Below are positions 1-7,894 of a stretch of 64,000 bases of DNA, piece after piece; position 1 is the first letter of the stretch, and each line of letters starts with the position of its first letter. The DNA is from a virus, in IMG/VR virus record IMGVR_UViG_3300042451_001197, positions 42,820-106,819 of that record. The stretch is one strand, 5' to 3'. The position numbers and the translations under genes are program-made. The notes beneath the pieces were generated by a model. That model searched no databases, was not told the DNA's origin, and was given only the letters and a program-made list of their open reading frames with translations.

Positions 1-353
1 TTTTGAGTATGTTGGGAATATTCCCTAACATATATCTCAAGCTTATCTACTATTATCGGTATAAAGTAATCAAAATACTGATATAAACTATCCATATTTG
101 AGGTATCAAAACAAGTATTAAATTTACCGTAAGAATCGATATCACCGAAAAAAGCGGTCGAATTTCCTGATGGATAATGAAATATCATCGCGGGTTCTTT
201 AAAAAAAATCTCATAGTTATTGTTAACTACTAAAGTATAATTTAATGGATGGTAGTGGAGTTCTAAAATTTGTTTAACTGACTTTAATAATTTCTCATTA
301 TAAAAGTTATTATTTTGTGGTAAAACTTTTATATTGTTTGTCAGTTCAAACAT
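1..353 (-). CDS. Partial hypothetical protein (C-terminus outside window)
   Basis: An open frame starts at the ATG whose complement lies at 351-353 and stays open to the window edge, giving at least 117 residues (begins MFELTNNIKVLPQ). It sits just upstream of, and on the same strand as, the left-end block of small genes. It lacks the LITE-type N-terminal tag of its neighbours. I recognise no domain. It is rich in aromatic and acidic residues, like other proteins of this block. Confidence 0.6.
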   Translation of the reverse strand, partial: MFELTNNIKVLPQNNNFYNEKLLKSVKQILELHYHPLNYTLVVNNNYEIFFKEPAMIFHYPSGNSTAFFGDIDSYGKFNTCFDTSNMDSLYQYFDYFIPIIVDKLEIYVREYSQHTQ

Positions 354-359
354 ATTTTT

Positions 360-695
360 TTAAATTTTAATTAAAGTAACTCCATAAACTTCTAATTCCC
401 ACTCCGACCCATATTCTGTAAGACCTAAACCAAACATACTATCAAGAGAATTAAATAAATTCCTTCTAATATCATAAGGAAATCTATTGTGTATATCTTC
501 TAAATTACCATTAGATCTATTAAATGGGTCGACTACCACACAAATAACATTTCTTGTAATTGACTTGTCGTCTGATGCTAAATATACACCTTGTTCTTTA
601 AACGACACACTAATAACATTTAAGTCTGAAAATTCATTTAATATAAAATTTTCAATAATTTTCTCTAATTTAGATTCTGTTAAAAGGTATTTCAT
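360..695 (-). CDS. Small tagged protein (MKYLLTESKLEKII N-terminus)
   Basis: A protein of 111 residues. Residues 1-15 match the tag shared by many genes here (MK-hydrophobic-hydrophobic-hydrophobic-T-E-x-x-L). The rest is acidic, mixed alpha/beta and not recognised. Its ATG abuts the stop of the methyltransferase gene upstream (693-695 versus 696), so translation is probably coupled. The function is unknown; the tag may direct the protein to a shared location. Confidence 0.75.
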   Translation of the reverse strand: MKYLLTESKLEKIIENFILNEFSDLNVISVSFKEQGVYLASDDKSITRNVICVVVDPFNRSNGNLEDIHNRFPYDIRRNLFNSLDSMFGLGLTEYGSEWELEVYGVTLIKI

Positions 696-1514
696 TTAAG
701 ATAAATATTGTGAAATTCTGTTTTGGGCAAATTCCACATAACTTTCCTGTATTTCAAAACCTATAAAATTTCTCTTTATCTCTTTACAAGCGACCCCTGT
801 TGTTCCAGCACCCATAAACGGGTCTAAAACCAAATCACCTTCCTTTGTAGATCCTTTAATGAAATATTTTACAAACTCTACAGGATATACCGCCACGTGA
901 TTATCCACAATTTTTTTTGATTCTGAAGATATGTTAACAAGTGTTGTTGGTAATGCCCCTAACGGATTTGGTGCCCAATCTTTATATTCTTTTAAATCAT
1001 CATCACCTTCATTTCTAGAATATCTTTTTTTGAGTGGTTTTTTCATTCTATTTATTGAAACTTCAGAATAAGGTGTTCTCATAGAATCAATATCAAAATA
1101 AAATCCTTTTTGTTTTGCAAACCAAAATATATACTCAACCCTATCACCAAATCTACTTCTATTTGGTAGACCTTTCATTTTATTCCAAAACAATCTCTCA
1201 AATAATTTAAGATTTGATTCTTTATGTAATCTTGAGATTAAATCGAATACATATGGATGTCTAAACCCATCTTCTACTTTATCGTTAATGTTAAGAATGA
1301 AAGAGCCCGTTGGTTTTAAAACTCTACATATCTCAACACAATAAGGAATAAACCAATCAACATAATCATCTGCTAATATACCTTTAAAATCGATATATGT
1401 TTTCATATCGGCATAAGGTGGTGATGTTATGACAAGATCAATAGAATTGTCAGGTAATTCTTTTAATAAATTTAATGAATCTCCTTGGTATATTTTATTT
1501 AAATCAAACTTCAT
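696..1514 (-). CDS. DNA methyltransferase, beta-class (TSPPY motif)
   Basis: An S-adenosylmethionine-dependent amino-methyltransferase acting on DNA bases. The catalytic motif TSPPY lies at about residues 30-34 and the SAM-binding motif DPFMGAGTTG near the C-terminus. This order (catalytic motif first, SAM motif last) defines the beta class. TSPPY is most frequent in N4-cytosine enzymes, but N6-adenine activity cannot be excluded. I chose the ATG at 1514, which begins MKFDLNKIYQGDSL, because the 12 residues of open frame before it are hydrophobic and unlike family N-termini. No restriction endonuclease is adjacent, so it is an orphan, perhaps protecting phage DNA or marking it for regulation. 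Confidence 0.9.
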   Translation of the reverse strand: MKFDLNKIYQGDSLNLLKELPDNSIDLVITSPPYADMKTYIDFKGILADDYVDWFIPYCVEICRVLKPTGSFILNINDKVEDGFRHPYVFDLISRLHKESNLKLFERLFWNKMKGLPNRSRFGDRVEYIFWFAKQKGFYFDIDSMRTPYSEVSINRMKKPLKKRYSRNEGDDDLKEYKDWAPNPLGALPTTLVNISSESKKIVDNHVAVYPVEFVKYFIKGSTKEGDLVLDPFMGAGTTGVACKEIKRNFIGFEIQESYVEFAQNRISQYLS

Positions 1515-1556
1515 TAGATAAAATATAACTAAGATATATTTAAATGTCAAAAGTTA

Positions 1557-2051
1557 TTATTCTTCTATAGAACCAACACTAATTCTTATACCTATTTTGG
1601 TTCTAATCTCTTCATCAAAATACTCATTAATACAATCAACAACTTCACCTTCAACTTCCCAACCGTAATCCTCATTACTTAAAGCGTCATCTAGTGACAT
1701 TTGGTCATCTCCCTGAATATTCACCATACCATTTTTAGTATCAACTTTACAATCAACCAAGAAATCATTTTCGTTATGAACACTTTTTATTTTTGTTGTA
1801 AAAGTAAAATCATATGAACTATGATTACTTGGTTTTATATGATGTTCTTTACTAAGAAATTCACGAACCTCTTTTATTGCTTTATCCTTTCCAATATATT
1901 CAAATAACATATATTCTATATCAGATTCACTAATACCATTTTTCGCAGTATCAAAAAAATTTTTAAAACTTCTATCATAACCAGGTCCTGCGGTATCCCA
2001 ATACTTAAAGAAAAGTTTTTTATAAAAAGGTTTAACTTTGTTCTCTTCCAT
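1557..2051 (-). CDS. Hypothetical acidic protein
   Basis: 164 residues, with a basic N-terminus (MEENKVKPFYKKLFFKYW) and a strongly acidic C-terminal half. No known domain is recognised. It is divergent from the gene at 2118, and the region between them carries a duplicated AT-rich segment. It is in the same orientation as the methyltransferase. Confidence 0.75.
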   Translation of the reverse strand: MEENKVKPFYKKLFFKYWDTAGPGYDRSFKNFFDTAKNGISESDIEYMLFEYIGKDKAIKEVREFLSKEHHIKPSNHSSYDFTFTTKIKSVHNENDFLVDCKVDTKNGMVNIQGDDQMSLDDALSNEDYGWEVEGEVVDCINEYFDEEIRTKIGIRISVGSIEE

Positions 2052-2117
2052 AATTTATAAATATAAATAAATTAACTATTTATTTATATTTATAAATAAA
2101 TTAACTATTTATTACAT
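2052..2117. promoter_or_regulatory. Divergent AT-rich intergenic region with direct repeat
   Basis: About 66 bp separate two divergent genes. The segment ATAAATTAACTATTTATT occurs twice in direct orientation (around 2066-2084 and 2094-2112). ATATTTAT-like sequence, the element seen before most tagged genes, is present on both strands. This is a probable bidirectional late-type promoter; no TATCTTTG element is present. Confidence 0.5.
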
Positions 2118-2471
2118 ATGAAATACTTAATATCAGAAAATAAATTGGACAATCTAATATATGATTATGTTGTTGATATGTTTATGAACAATGAAGAGGG
2201 TGAGTTAAATTTTACTTACGATTATGATGAAGATGGTAATGAGACTGACGACGCAATTCAATTTTATTTTAGTGATTATGGTGAAGACTATGAAGCGTTT
2301 CGTTGGTATTCGGAAGAATATTTTGATGATGGTTGTGAAAGGTGTCCCATTGTAGAGTTAAGTCGTGAATTAAAGGATAATTTGGATTCAATGTTTTCCG
2401 ATAAATGGGAAAGTCAGTTTAAAAAATGGATGAATAATGAATTTAACATTTACGTTAAAACTATTCAGTAA
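2118..2471 (+). CDS. Small tagged acidic protein (MKYLISENKLDNLI)
   Basis: 117 residues starting with the shared LITE-type tag, followed by a very acidic body (YDYDEDGNETDDA) and several aromatic residues. It is a rightward gene in a mostly leftward block and is convergent with 2474-2791, with two bases between the stops. No domain is recognised. Confidence 0.75.
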   Translation: MKYLISENKLDNLIYDYVVDMFMNNEEGELNFTYDYDEDGNETDDAIQFYFSDYGEDYEAFRWYSEEYFDDGCERCPIVELSRELKDNLDSMFSDKWESQFKKWMNNEFNIYVKTIQ

Positions 2472-2473
2472 AA

Positions 2474-2791
2474 TTATCTTCTTTTAAAATACAATGAAGG
2501 TTCATAACCCGTAAGTTTATAATATTCTCTAGGGTCATATAATTTGGCGGAACAAAATTGTTGTTCAAGAGCGTTAAGATAATCGTCAATATAATAATTT
2601 ATTGCGTCCTGAACCGTCTCGTCTTCAGATTCACTTAAATAATCTTCAATATCTTCATCGGTAATTAAAAATTCTTCAACCTTTTCTACAGGATTTTTAC
2701 GATTAGGACATTTAATTACAGCAATAAATTTATGACCAGATAATTCTTCCATTATTAATTTATGTTGTGATTCAGTTATTATTATTTTCAT
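2474..2791 (-). CDS. Small tagged protein (MKIIITESQHKLIMEEL)
   Basis: 105 residues. The N-terminal tag is followed by an acidic middle and a basic C-terminus ending YFKRR. Its ATG overlaps the context of the next leftward gene by two bases, so it probably belongs to one transcription unit. The function is unknown. Confidence 0.75.
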   Translation of the reverse strand: MKIIITESQHKLIMEELSGHKFIAVIKCPNRKNPVEKVEEFLITDEDIEDYLSESEDETVQDAINYYIDDYLNALEQQFCSAKLYDPREYYKLTGYEPSLYFKRR

Positions 2792-2792
2792 A

Positions 2793-3152
2793 CTATTTCA
2801 AATTCATAAGCTTAACACCAACCGTATTCCCAAAAGACCTTGTATCTACGCCAATATTGGATAACATATCTTTAATTTCATTTGATAATATGCTATGATG
2901 GAATCCATCAAGTTTCTTTTTTATTTTATATTCATCATTATAGTTAAATGTTCGAGGTAAAGGAATGTCAGTATAAACCTCAACAATCCAATTATAATAT
3001 TCATCGTCATTAGCGTGTCTTGATTTTATTTCAAACTCATAATCAAAATCTATGTCGGTTACTTTTTTAAGATAAGAATTAATTACGTTATTAATTGTTT
3101 TTCCAAATACAACGTCAAATGACTTATTTCCAAAATACGAATGTAATCCCAT
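2793..3152 (-). CDS. Hypothetical protein
   Basis: 119 residues starting MGLHSYFGNKSFDVVF; it lacks the tag of its neighbours. Mixed alpha/beta composition, no recognised domain. ATATTTATTGTT lies directly upstream of the ATG, the late-type leader common in this block. Confidence 0.7.
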   Translation of the reverse strand: MGLHSYFGNKSFDVVFGKTINNVINSYLKKVTDIDFDYEFEIKSRHANDDEYYNWIVEVYTDIPLPRTFNYNDEYKIKKKLDGFHHSILSNEIKDMLSNIGVDTRSFGNTVGVKLMNLK

Positions 3153-3164
3153 AACAATAAATAT

Positions 3165-3488
3165 TTACACGGCTTTAATAAAATCGATATCAATCTCGAA
3201 TTTATATTCTACAAATTTTTTAAAAATTGGAATCCAATGTTCGCTAAATAAACCATTCATAGTATCAATAAAATTGGTATCATAAATCTCAAGTACGTTA
3301 TCACCTGAATTATTATAATCTCTCGAATAATAAAAAACATCGGTATAATCACCACTTGTATCTATAACAAATAAATTATCTTCAAATTCCTCATCCTCCT
3401 CGGTATAAAGTTCATCCCAGTTATAATACTCCTCAATATATTTTAAAATAGAATCGTTTAATCTGTTTTCGGTTATAATGTACTTCAT
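3165..3488 (-). CDS. Small tagged acidic protein (MKYIITENRLNDSI)
   Basis: 107 residues when started at the ATG at 3486-3488, which places the tag at the N-terminus as in the paralogues. A longer in-frame start at 3524 would only add 12 residues overlapping the neighbour's end. The body is acidic with many tyrosines (EYYNWDELYTEEDEE). An ATATTTATTATT leader lies just before the ATG. Confidence 0.75.
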   Translation of the reverse strand: MKYIITENRLNDSILKYIEEYYNWDELYTEEDEEFEDNLFVIDTSGDYTDVFYYSRDYNNSGDNVLEIYDTNFIDTMNGLFSEHWIPIFKKFVEYKFEIDIDFIKAV

Positions 3489-3501
3489 AATAATAAATAT
3501 T

Positions 3502-5007
3502 TTAGATTCCGGCAATTTTATCATAAACTACCGAGCCAATGTATTCCATTTGGTCTTTGAAATTGTCGGAACTACAACCTCCTTCAAAAATTTCATAATA
3601 TAACCTTTCATACAAAGTATTAATAACATTATATTTGTCTACTTTTTTTCCTGTGAAATGTCTAATTTCGTTATTTATTAAATCTTTATTAAAAAAATTA
3701 TTATTAACTTCATTAAAAAAACATTTTTTAAATCCTTCAATCATTTCTTTTTGTTTTTTTCCAAGTTCGTCTTCAAGTGTTTTTATATGTTCATTAAATT
3801 TTTCGTCATAATCATCTTCATCACCATCCAAAAGTTGTTGAATGCTATAAGTAATTTCACGCATCATATCAGATTCCGCCATATTATAAAAATCCTTAGA
3901 AATTTTATCAATATTTTCCACAAAAACTTTTTTAATTCCTTCGGTTACCTCATTAAGAAAGTCGTCATTAAAAATACCAATTCTTTCAGGACTATCGGCG
4001 TATAGTTTTTCATTTAAACAATAAAACCCTTCTTTACCAACACCATTAATTTCACTTAAAATATTATCAACCGTTTGTTTAAATTCAGGTCTTCCTTGAC
4101 CATACATTTGTTCATCAGATACCAAAATAAAATCATTTTTATTTTGTTCATTAATATATGGTTTAATGTTTAAAACTGAAATGGGGTTTTTAATGTCCTT
4201 ATCATTTTTATTAATTAAATATGAAACCAATGAACCTTCCTTAACATCTTCAATAATGTATTTAACGTTTTGACCTCTTTCTTTTCTACTTTCAATCTCT
4301 CTTTCTAATTTATCGATTTTTTTTGATACGGCCGCGGCATCGTCAAATTTTTTCTTCATTCCATCAAAATCAATATCTTCACCACGACTTAATTTTTCAT
4401 AATTTTGTTTTCTTAAAATATCTTCGGTATCTGGATTATTTTTAATTAAATCCTCATATTCTTTTTTTAACTTTTGAACTCTCTGTGATGATTCGTGACC
4501 CATTGTCATACAATTTGTCCAATTTCTATCTGTGTCCGAACCAGCAATATCATAAGGGTGTCTTGAAATAACAACCAATAAACCTCCAGAGTCAGATGTT
4601 AAAGCTTTCCTTGATTCATCCGAAACAAATTTTTTCATTAAGTTATCGGCTTTCATTCTTGTTAAAGCTTTACCAATTGTTGTCGTATTTTTTGATTCAC
4701 CAAATTTTACAATACCCTTAATATAATCCAATACCTGATATCCATTTTGTTTTAAAAAATCCTCAACCTCTTTTTGTATTGGTGATACAGGACCTTCTTT
4801 TTTTCCTTCAACCAAAGGAATATAAATTCTATAATAATTTTTATCGTGGTCGTATTTATCTCCCAAGGTTTTAAATATCTCAGAATATCTTTCTCTATTA
4901 AATTCTTTAACGTAAGGTCTATATTGTGATGGGGTTAATGCCTCATCAATATTATATAACGATAAAATATGTTTTTTTTCTTCTTCTGTAATTAGAAATT
5001 TTCCCAT
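3502..5007 (-). CDS. Large tagged protein with SRHPYDIAGSDT-DRNWTNCM motif
   Basis: 501 residues. It starts with a tag variant (MGKFLITEEEKKHILSLYN). Around residues 145-175 is the motif VISRHPYDIAGSDTDRNWTNCM, which I recall from uncharacterised proteins of large phages and their hosts. Its biochemical role is not known to me. The middle and C-terminus are highly charged with predicted coiled-coil segments. An ATATTTATTATT leader precedes the ATG, and a strong terminator follows the gene upstream at 5020-5059. It may be a packaged or structural protein; this rests only on the tag and its late-type leader. Confidence 0.8.
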   Translation of the reverse strand: MGKFLITEEEKKHILSLYNIDEALTPSQYRPYVKEFNRERYSEIFKTLGDKYDHDKNYYRIYIPLVEGKKEGPVSPIQKEVEDFLKQNGYQVLDYIKGIVKFGESKNTTTIGKALTRMKADNLMKKFVSDESRKALTSDSGGLLVVISRHPYDIAGSDTDRNWTNCMTMGHESSQRVQKLKKEYEDLIKNNPDTEDILRKQNYEKLSRGEDIDFDGMKKKFDDAAAVSKKIDKLEREIESRKERGQNVKYIIEDVKEGSLVSYLINKNDKDIKNPISVLNIKPYINEQNKNDFILVSDEQMYGQGRPEFKQTVDNILSEINGVGKEGFYCLNEKLYADSPERIGIFNDDFLNEVTEGIKKVFVENIDKISKDFYNMAESDMMREITYSIQQLLDGDEDDYDEKFNEHIKTLEDELGKKQKEMIEGFKKCFFNEVNNNFFNKDLINNEIRHFTGKKVDKYNVINTLYERLYYEIFEGGCSSDNFKDQMEYIGSVVYDKIAGI

Positions 5008-5019
5008 AATAATAAATAT

Positions 5020-5059
5020 AATAAAAAATAAAAAACCCCACCTGTATATGAAGGTGGGG
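5020..5059 (-). terminator. Rho-independent terminator
   Basis: The arms CCCCACCT (5036-5043) and AGGTGGGG (5052-5059) form an 8-bp GC-rich stem with an 8-nt loop. On the minus strand they are followed by a T-rich run (TTTTTTATTTTT). It ends the transcript of the gene at 5082-5543. Confidence 0.85.
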
Positions 5060-5081
5060 ACATATTAAATTATTTTTTTAT

Positions 5082-5543
5082 TTAAACATCATTAAAACTT
5101 GATAATATACTATTTGTAATTTTAAGAGCCTGAGATTCATTTCCTGATATATCTAATTGTCCTCTTTTACCATATTTGTCTTTATAAAAGAAAAATATCC
5201 CACTTTGTGTTTTAGTAAATCTAATGGAGGCAAATTCATCAGGAGTACCATTTACAAATACTGACCATTGTAATGGTTTATTATAATCCCAACATCTTGT
5301 ATCTCTAGTAACATCACCAACTTCCTTTACATTAACTTTTATTGACGACGCATAAAATTCGTTATTTGGATTTGGTTTCCAATGAGGAAATTTATTAGAT
5401 ATATTACCGCAATCAAAACCCTTTAAAAAATTGGATAATGATTTTACTGAAGATGGTAAAGTGGAAGATTGTTCTTCATTTATAACTCTTTTAATGAGTT
5501 TTACTAAATCAGATTCAGTTAATCTTATAACTCTTTTTTTCAT
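5082..5543 (-). CDS. Small tagged protein (MKKRVIRLTESDLVKLIKRVI)
   Basis: 153 residues. Residues 1-22 form the second tag type: basic, amphipathic, ending in INEEQ. The rest is a globular domain with a conserved-looking CWDYNKPLQWSV core, also partly seen in the gene at 5995-6417, so the two are probably paralogues. An ATATTTATATATAA leader lies upstream and a terminator downstream. Confidence 0.75.
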   Translation of the reverse strand: MKKRVIRLTESDLVKLIKRVINEEQSSTLPSSVKSLSNFLKGFDCGNISNKFPHWKPNPNNEFYASSIKVNVKEVGDVTRDTRCWDYNKPLQWSVFVNGTPDEFASIRFTKTQSGIFFFYKDKYGKRGQLDISGNESQALKITNSILSSFNDV

Positions 5544-5574
5544 AATATTATTTTTATATATAAATATATCGTAA

Positions 5575-5640
5575 TCTCAAAAAAAAAGGGGGCGGGGGGA
5601 TTGAGATCGAACGAAGTGAGTTCGGTCGGTTCGGGGTTAC
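5575..5640 (-). terminator. GC-rich hairpin followed by C-run and T-run
   Basis: An island of GC in AT-rich DNA. CGAAC and GTTCG form a 5-bp stem with a 7-nt loop (GAAGTGA on the plus strand). Read leftward this is followed by CCCCCCGCCCCC and nine T residues. It lies just past the stop of the gene at 5644-5922 and probably ends its transcript. The plus-strand G-runs (GGGGGCGGGGGG) could also adopt unusual structure. Confidence 0.5.
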
Positions 5641-5643
5641 GAA

Positions 5644-5922
5644 TTAACATCGTCTATCAAAATACAACTCAGTTATCTCAACATAAAACATATCTTGCAG
5701 TTCCTTCATTGTTCCCTTATAATCAAATCCTTCAATGTCATAAAAATGGGGATGAAGGTCATCCATCATATAATATAAAAATCTTCTTTCATAGTCATTA
5801 AAAGAATTAAATTTACAACGGTTAACATATTTGGCCGATTCCTTAAAAGCCTCCTCAACCAAATCATACCTTCTCAATAACCACATTCGATTACTTTGTG
5901 ATTCTGTTATAATGAATTTCAT
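5644..5922 (-). CDS. Small tagged protein (MKFIITESQSNRMWLLRRYD)
   Basis: 92 residues with the LITE-type tag. The body is rich in aromatic residues and ends in DRRC. It is flanked by its own terminator and by the next gene's terminator, so it may be monocistronic. Function unknown. Confidence 0.75.
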   Translation of the reverse strand: MKFIITESQSNRMWLLRRYDLVEEAFKESAKYVNRCKFNSFNDYERRFLYYMMDDLHPHFYDIEGFDYKGTMKELQDMFYVEITELYFDRRC

Positions 5923-5943
5923 ATAGATAAATATATTAACAAA

Positions 5944-5975
5944 TAAAAAACCCCACCTATATAAGATGGGGGGAT
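5944..5975 (-). terminator. Rho-independent terminator
   Basis: CCCCACCT pairs with AGATGGGG around a short ATATA loop and is followed on the minus strand by TTTTTTATTTG. It ends the transcript of the gene at 5995-6417. Confidence 0.75.
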
Positions 5976-5994
5976 TTAATTAATATCTAATTTA

Positions 5995-6417
5995 TTATTT
6001 TTGGTATTCAGTTGCCGAAAATACGGAAAAAAATTCAGTTAAATCGTCTTTAACTTTTTGAGCGTTATCAAATGATATTGGTATACTTGTTAAACTATTA
6101 AAGTTATATCCTCTATTTTTCCACCATATTTTAATTTCAGGTGTTTTAATTTGAGCTTCTATTGAAATCTCAGGTTTAACATTATTAATTGATACCGAAT
6201 ATAAATAATTTGGTGATGTAAACCAATTTAACGCTTGAGCATTTTTCTGTTCTGGATAATTATATTTAAAGTCACGTAATGTTGGTTTTGGTTTTACGGT
6301 CATCATAACTTTAACAAAATTTTCCCATAAAAGATTGTTATCTGTAGATTGTTCTTTAATCACCCTTTTAACCAGTTTTATCAAATCGGACTCAGTTAAT
6401 CTTATAGTTTTTTTCAT
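5995..6417 (-). CDS. Small tagged protein (MKKTIRLTESDLIKLVKRVI)
   Basis: 140 residues carrying the same basic amphipathic tag as the gene at 5082-5543 (about 18 of 20 residues alike, ending IKEQS). The globular body contains PEQKNAQALNWFTSPNYLYSV and is otherwise unrecognised. The near-identical tag on bodies of limited similarity argues that the tag is a separate functional module. Confidence 0.75.
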   Translation of the reverse strand: MKKTIRLTESDLIKLVKRVIKEQSTDNNLLWENFVKVMMTVKPKPTLRDFKYNYPEQKNAQALNWFTSPNYLYSVSINNVKPEISIEAQIKTPEIKIWWKNRGYNFNSLTSIPISFDNAQKVKDDLTEFFSVFSATEYQK

Positions 6418-6444
6418 AATAATATTTTTATATATAAATATATT

Positions 6445-6483
6445 AAAAAATAAAAAACCCCACCTGTATAAGAGAGTGGGGAT
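6445..6483 (-). terminator. Rho-independent terminator
   Basis: CCCCAC (6458-6463) and GTGGGG (6476-6481) form a stem followed on the minus strand by TTTTTTATTTTTT. It ends the transcript of the gene at 6499-6777. Confidence 0.7.
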
Positions 6484-6498
6484 TTAATAATAAATACA

Positions 6499-6777
6499 TT
6501 ATTGATTATCCCTATATATGTTTCTAATATACTCTTGAAAATGGTCATCAATAAAAGACATTAAATCATCCCTATCAATCTCATTCCAATGTAATCCTTC
6601 CTTATCTCCCAAAAATACATTCTTATAAACCAAATCTTTAATATCATTATAGAATTCATCCTCATCGTAATACATATCAGGATTACTTGATAAATTATCA
6701 ATTAGTTTTTTAATCTGACCATATCTTCTTTTATATATAAGGTCATTAAATTGTCTTTCGTTAATAATAATTTTCAT
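6499..6777 (-). CDS. Small tagged protein (MKIIINERQFNDLI)
   Basis: 92 residues. The tag is slightly divergent (NERQF instead of TESQL). The C-terminal half is acidic. It is the last leftward gene before the divergent non-coding region. Function unknown. Confidence 0.7.
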   Translation of the reverse strand: MKIIINERQFNDLIYKRRYGQIKKLIDNLSSNPDMYYDEDEFYNDIKDLVYKNVFLGDKEGLHWNEIDRDDLMSFIDDHFQEYIRNIYRDNQ

Positions 6778-7194
6778 ATTCTTATTTTAATCATAAATAC
6801 AAATATAAGAATTTCCTTAAAATTTTTCCAGAATTTTTTTTTCAGTTTTACACGCCTTTAGAAATATGGGGGATTTTTCTTAAAAATTTTTTCCAGATTT
6901 TTTTTACATATACTTTGCAAAAGGGATTAAGGCGGGTTTTTACAAGTCAAAATGTCATATATAGGGGGGGATACGGGGGAGGGAGGGGGTATACCCCCAT
7001 ATACCCCCACTCAGAGGGGAGGTATGTCATACTATTTGGTCTTTTAACCCCCCTACCAATTAGGTCTTCTTATAAGTAAGATATGGGGGTGATGTAATTA
7101 CAATGACATAACCAAATAAACTTATCAACATATAATCCACCATGCCAAATATTGTTAATAAGTTATAATGTTAATAACTATTAATACATTTTTA
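6778..7194. other. Gene-free region with T-rich direct repeat and G-runs
   Basis: About 420 bp with no plausible gene. It contains two near-copies of a T-rich segment (CTTAAAATTTTTCCAGATTT-like, about 6815-6842 and 6878-6904), a G-rich tract (6964-6989) and a perfect palindrome. It lies between divergent gene blocks, so it probably holds regulatory signals for both sides. Confidence 0.6.
6964..6998 (+). other. Potential G-quadruplex with overlapping GC palindrome
   Basis: Four G-runs of 7, 5, 3 and 5 bases lie within 26 nt on the plus strand (6964-6989), which fits the usual G-quadruplex pattern. The last run is the left arm of the palindrome GGGGGTATACCCCC (6985-6998), so a hairpin and a quadruplex would compete. 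Such G-richness is exceptional in this AT-rich window. Confidence 0.65.
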
Positions 7195-7226
7195 TTTGGT
7201 GGGGGAGAATAAAGTTTGTATCTTTG
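7195..7226 (+). promoter_or_regulatory. Bacteroidota-type promoter
   Basis: TTTG at 7195-7198 and TATCTTTG at 7219-7226 with 20 bp between. The expected start of transcription falls on or beside the ATG at 7231, so the mRNA would be almost leaderless. Confidence 0.85.
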
Positions 7227-7230
7227 TTAT

Positions 7231-7635
7231 ATGAAAAGTTCTACTAAACTAAACACCTTAACTAATAAACAATTAACGAAGGTACTGAAAAGTTCCCTTC
7301 AGTATTGTATGGTTACATTTGGGGTTAATAAAAGAAAGAGAACTACTCTTGGTATTAAGATATATGGTAACATGCTTGGGGATAAGAGATGTGCTGGTTG
7401 TTATGACCCCATTGATAATAGTATATCATTATTTCTTAATGCTAATAAAACCGTTGGGGAGTTACTAAGAACATTTGTTCACGAGTATACACATTATCTT
7501 CAACCTTGTAGAACTAAGTATATGGAACTGCTTAATACTCACGGGTATGATAATCATCCATTTGAGATTGAGGCATATTCTGTTGAGAAGAAGTATGGGA
7601 GAAAGTTATTAAACGTTATTAAAAAAGAAGTGTAA
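7231..7635 (+). CDS. Small zinc metallopeptidase-like protein (HEYTH)
   Basis: 134 residues with HEYTHYLQPC in the centre, an HExxH zinc motif, and a following acidic stretch HPFEIEAY that could give the third ligand. Size and motif recall SprT-like or anti-restriction-type small metallopeptidases, but I cannot assign a family. The start is the ATG at 7231 because the upstream codons lie inside the promoter TATCTTTG. A paralogue is at 8627-9049. Confidence 0.8.
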   Translation: MKSSTKLNTLTNKQLTKVLKSSLQYCMVTFGVNKRKRTTLGIKIYGNMLGDKRCAGCYDPIDNSISLFLNANKTVGELLRTFVHEYTHYLQPCRTKYMELLNTHGYDNHPFEIEAYSVEKKYGRKLLNVIKKEV

Positions 7636-7651
7636 TATTATCTTTAATAAA

Positions 7652-7683
7652 TTTGTTTATGTCAAAATAATTTAGTATCTTTG
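7652..7683 (+). promoter_or_regulatory. Bacteroidota-type promoter driving a non-coding transcript
   Basis: TTTG at 7652-7655 and TATCTTTG at 7676-7683, 20 bp apart. No start codon or open frame follows; the transcript would begin directly at the structured element 7688-7815. Confidence 0.8.
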
Positions 7684-7687
7684 TATT

Positions 7688-7815
7688 GTCGGTGGTGATA
7701 ACCGAGACGGGTTCGATGGGGGTTCTTATCGCAGAGGGTATACTCCTTCACGCCCCAACTTTTATTTTACATATATAAGCAGGGTGGAGTATACTCGGTC
7801 CCCATCTTTAACAAA
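7688..7815 (+). ncRNA. Candidate structured non-coding RNA
   Basis: This segment follows a strong promoter and lacks an open frame. Nested stems are visible: TCGGT/ACCGA at the 5' end, GATGGGG/CCCCATC as an outer stem, and GTATACTCC/GGAGTATAC as an inner 9-bp stem. ACCGAG near the 5' end can alternatively pair with CTCGGT near the 3' end, so two folds compete. A second promoter points into the element from the other side (7827-7858), so the functional strand is not certain. I do not recognise a known RNA family. Confidence 0.6.
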
Positions 7816-7826
7816 TGATTACAATA

Positions 7827-7858
7827 CAAAGGTATGAAAAAAAAATGACATAAACAAA
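7827..7858 (-). promoter_or_regulatory. Bacteroidota-type promoter facing left into the ncRNA
   Basis: On the minus strand TTTG (7855-7858) and TACCTTTG (7827-7834) are 20 bp apart. Transcription would run leftward through the structured element 7688-7815, convergent with the promoter at 7652-7683. No leftward gene follows within the element. Confidence 0.75.
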
Positions 7859-7894
7859 TTTTTTTATTTACAAATTATTTCGTATCTTTGTATT

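Noticed and set aside
5601-5801. Rightward frame over the hairpin and the end of the gene at 5644
   Set aside because: It runs antisense to a tagged gene and through a terminator-like hairpin; it has low-complexity composition.
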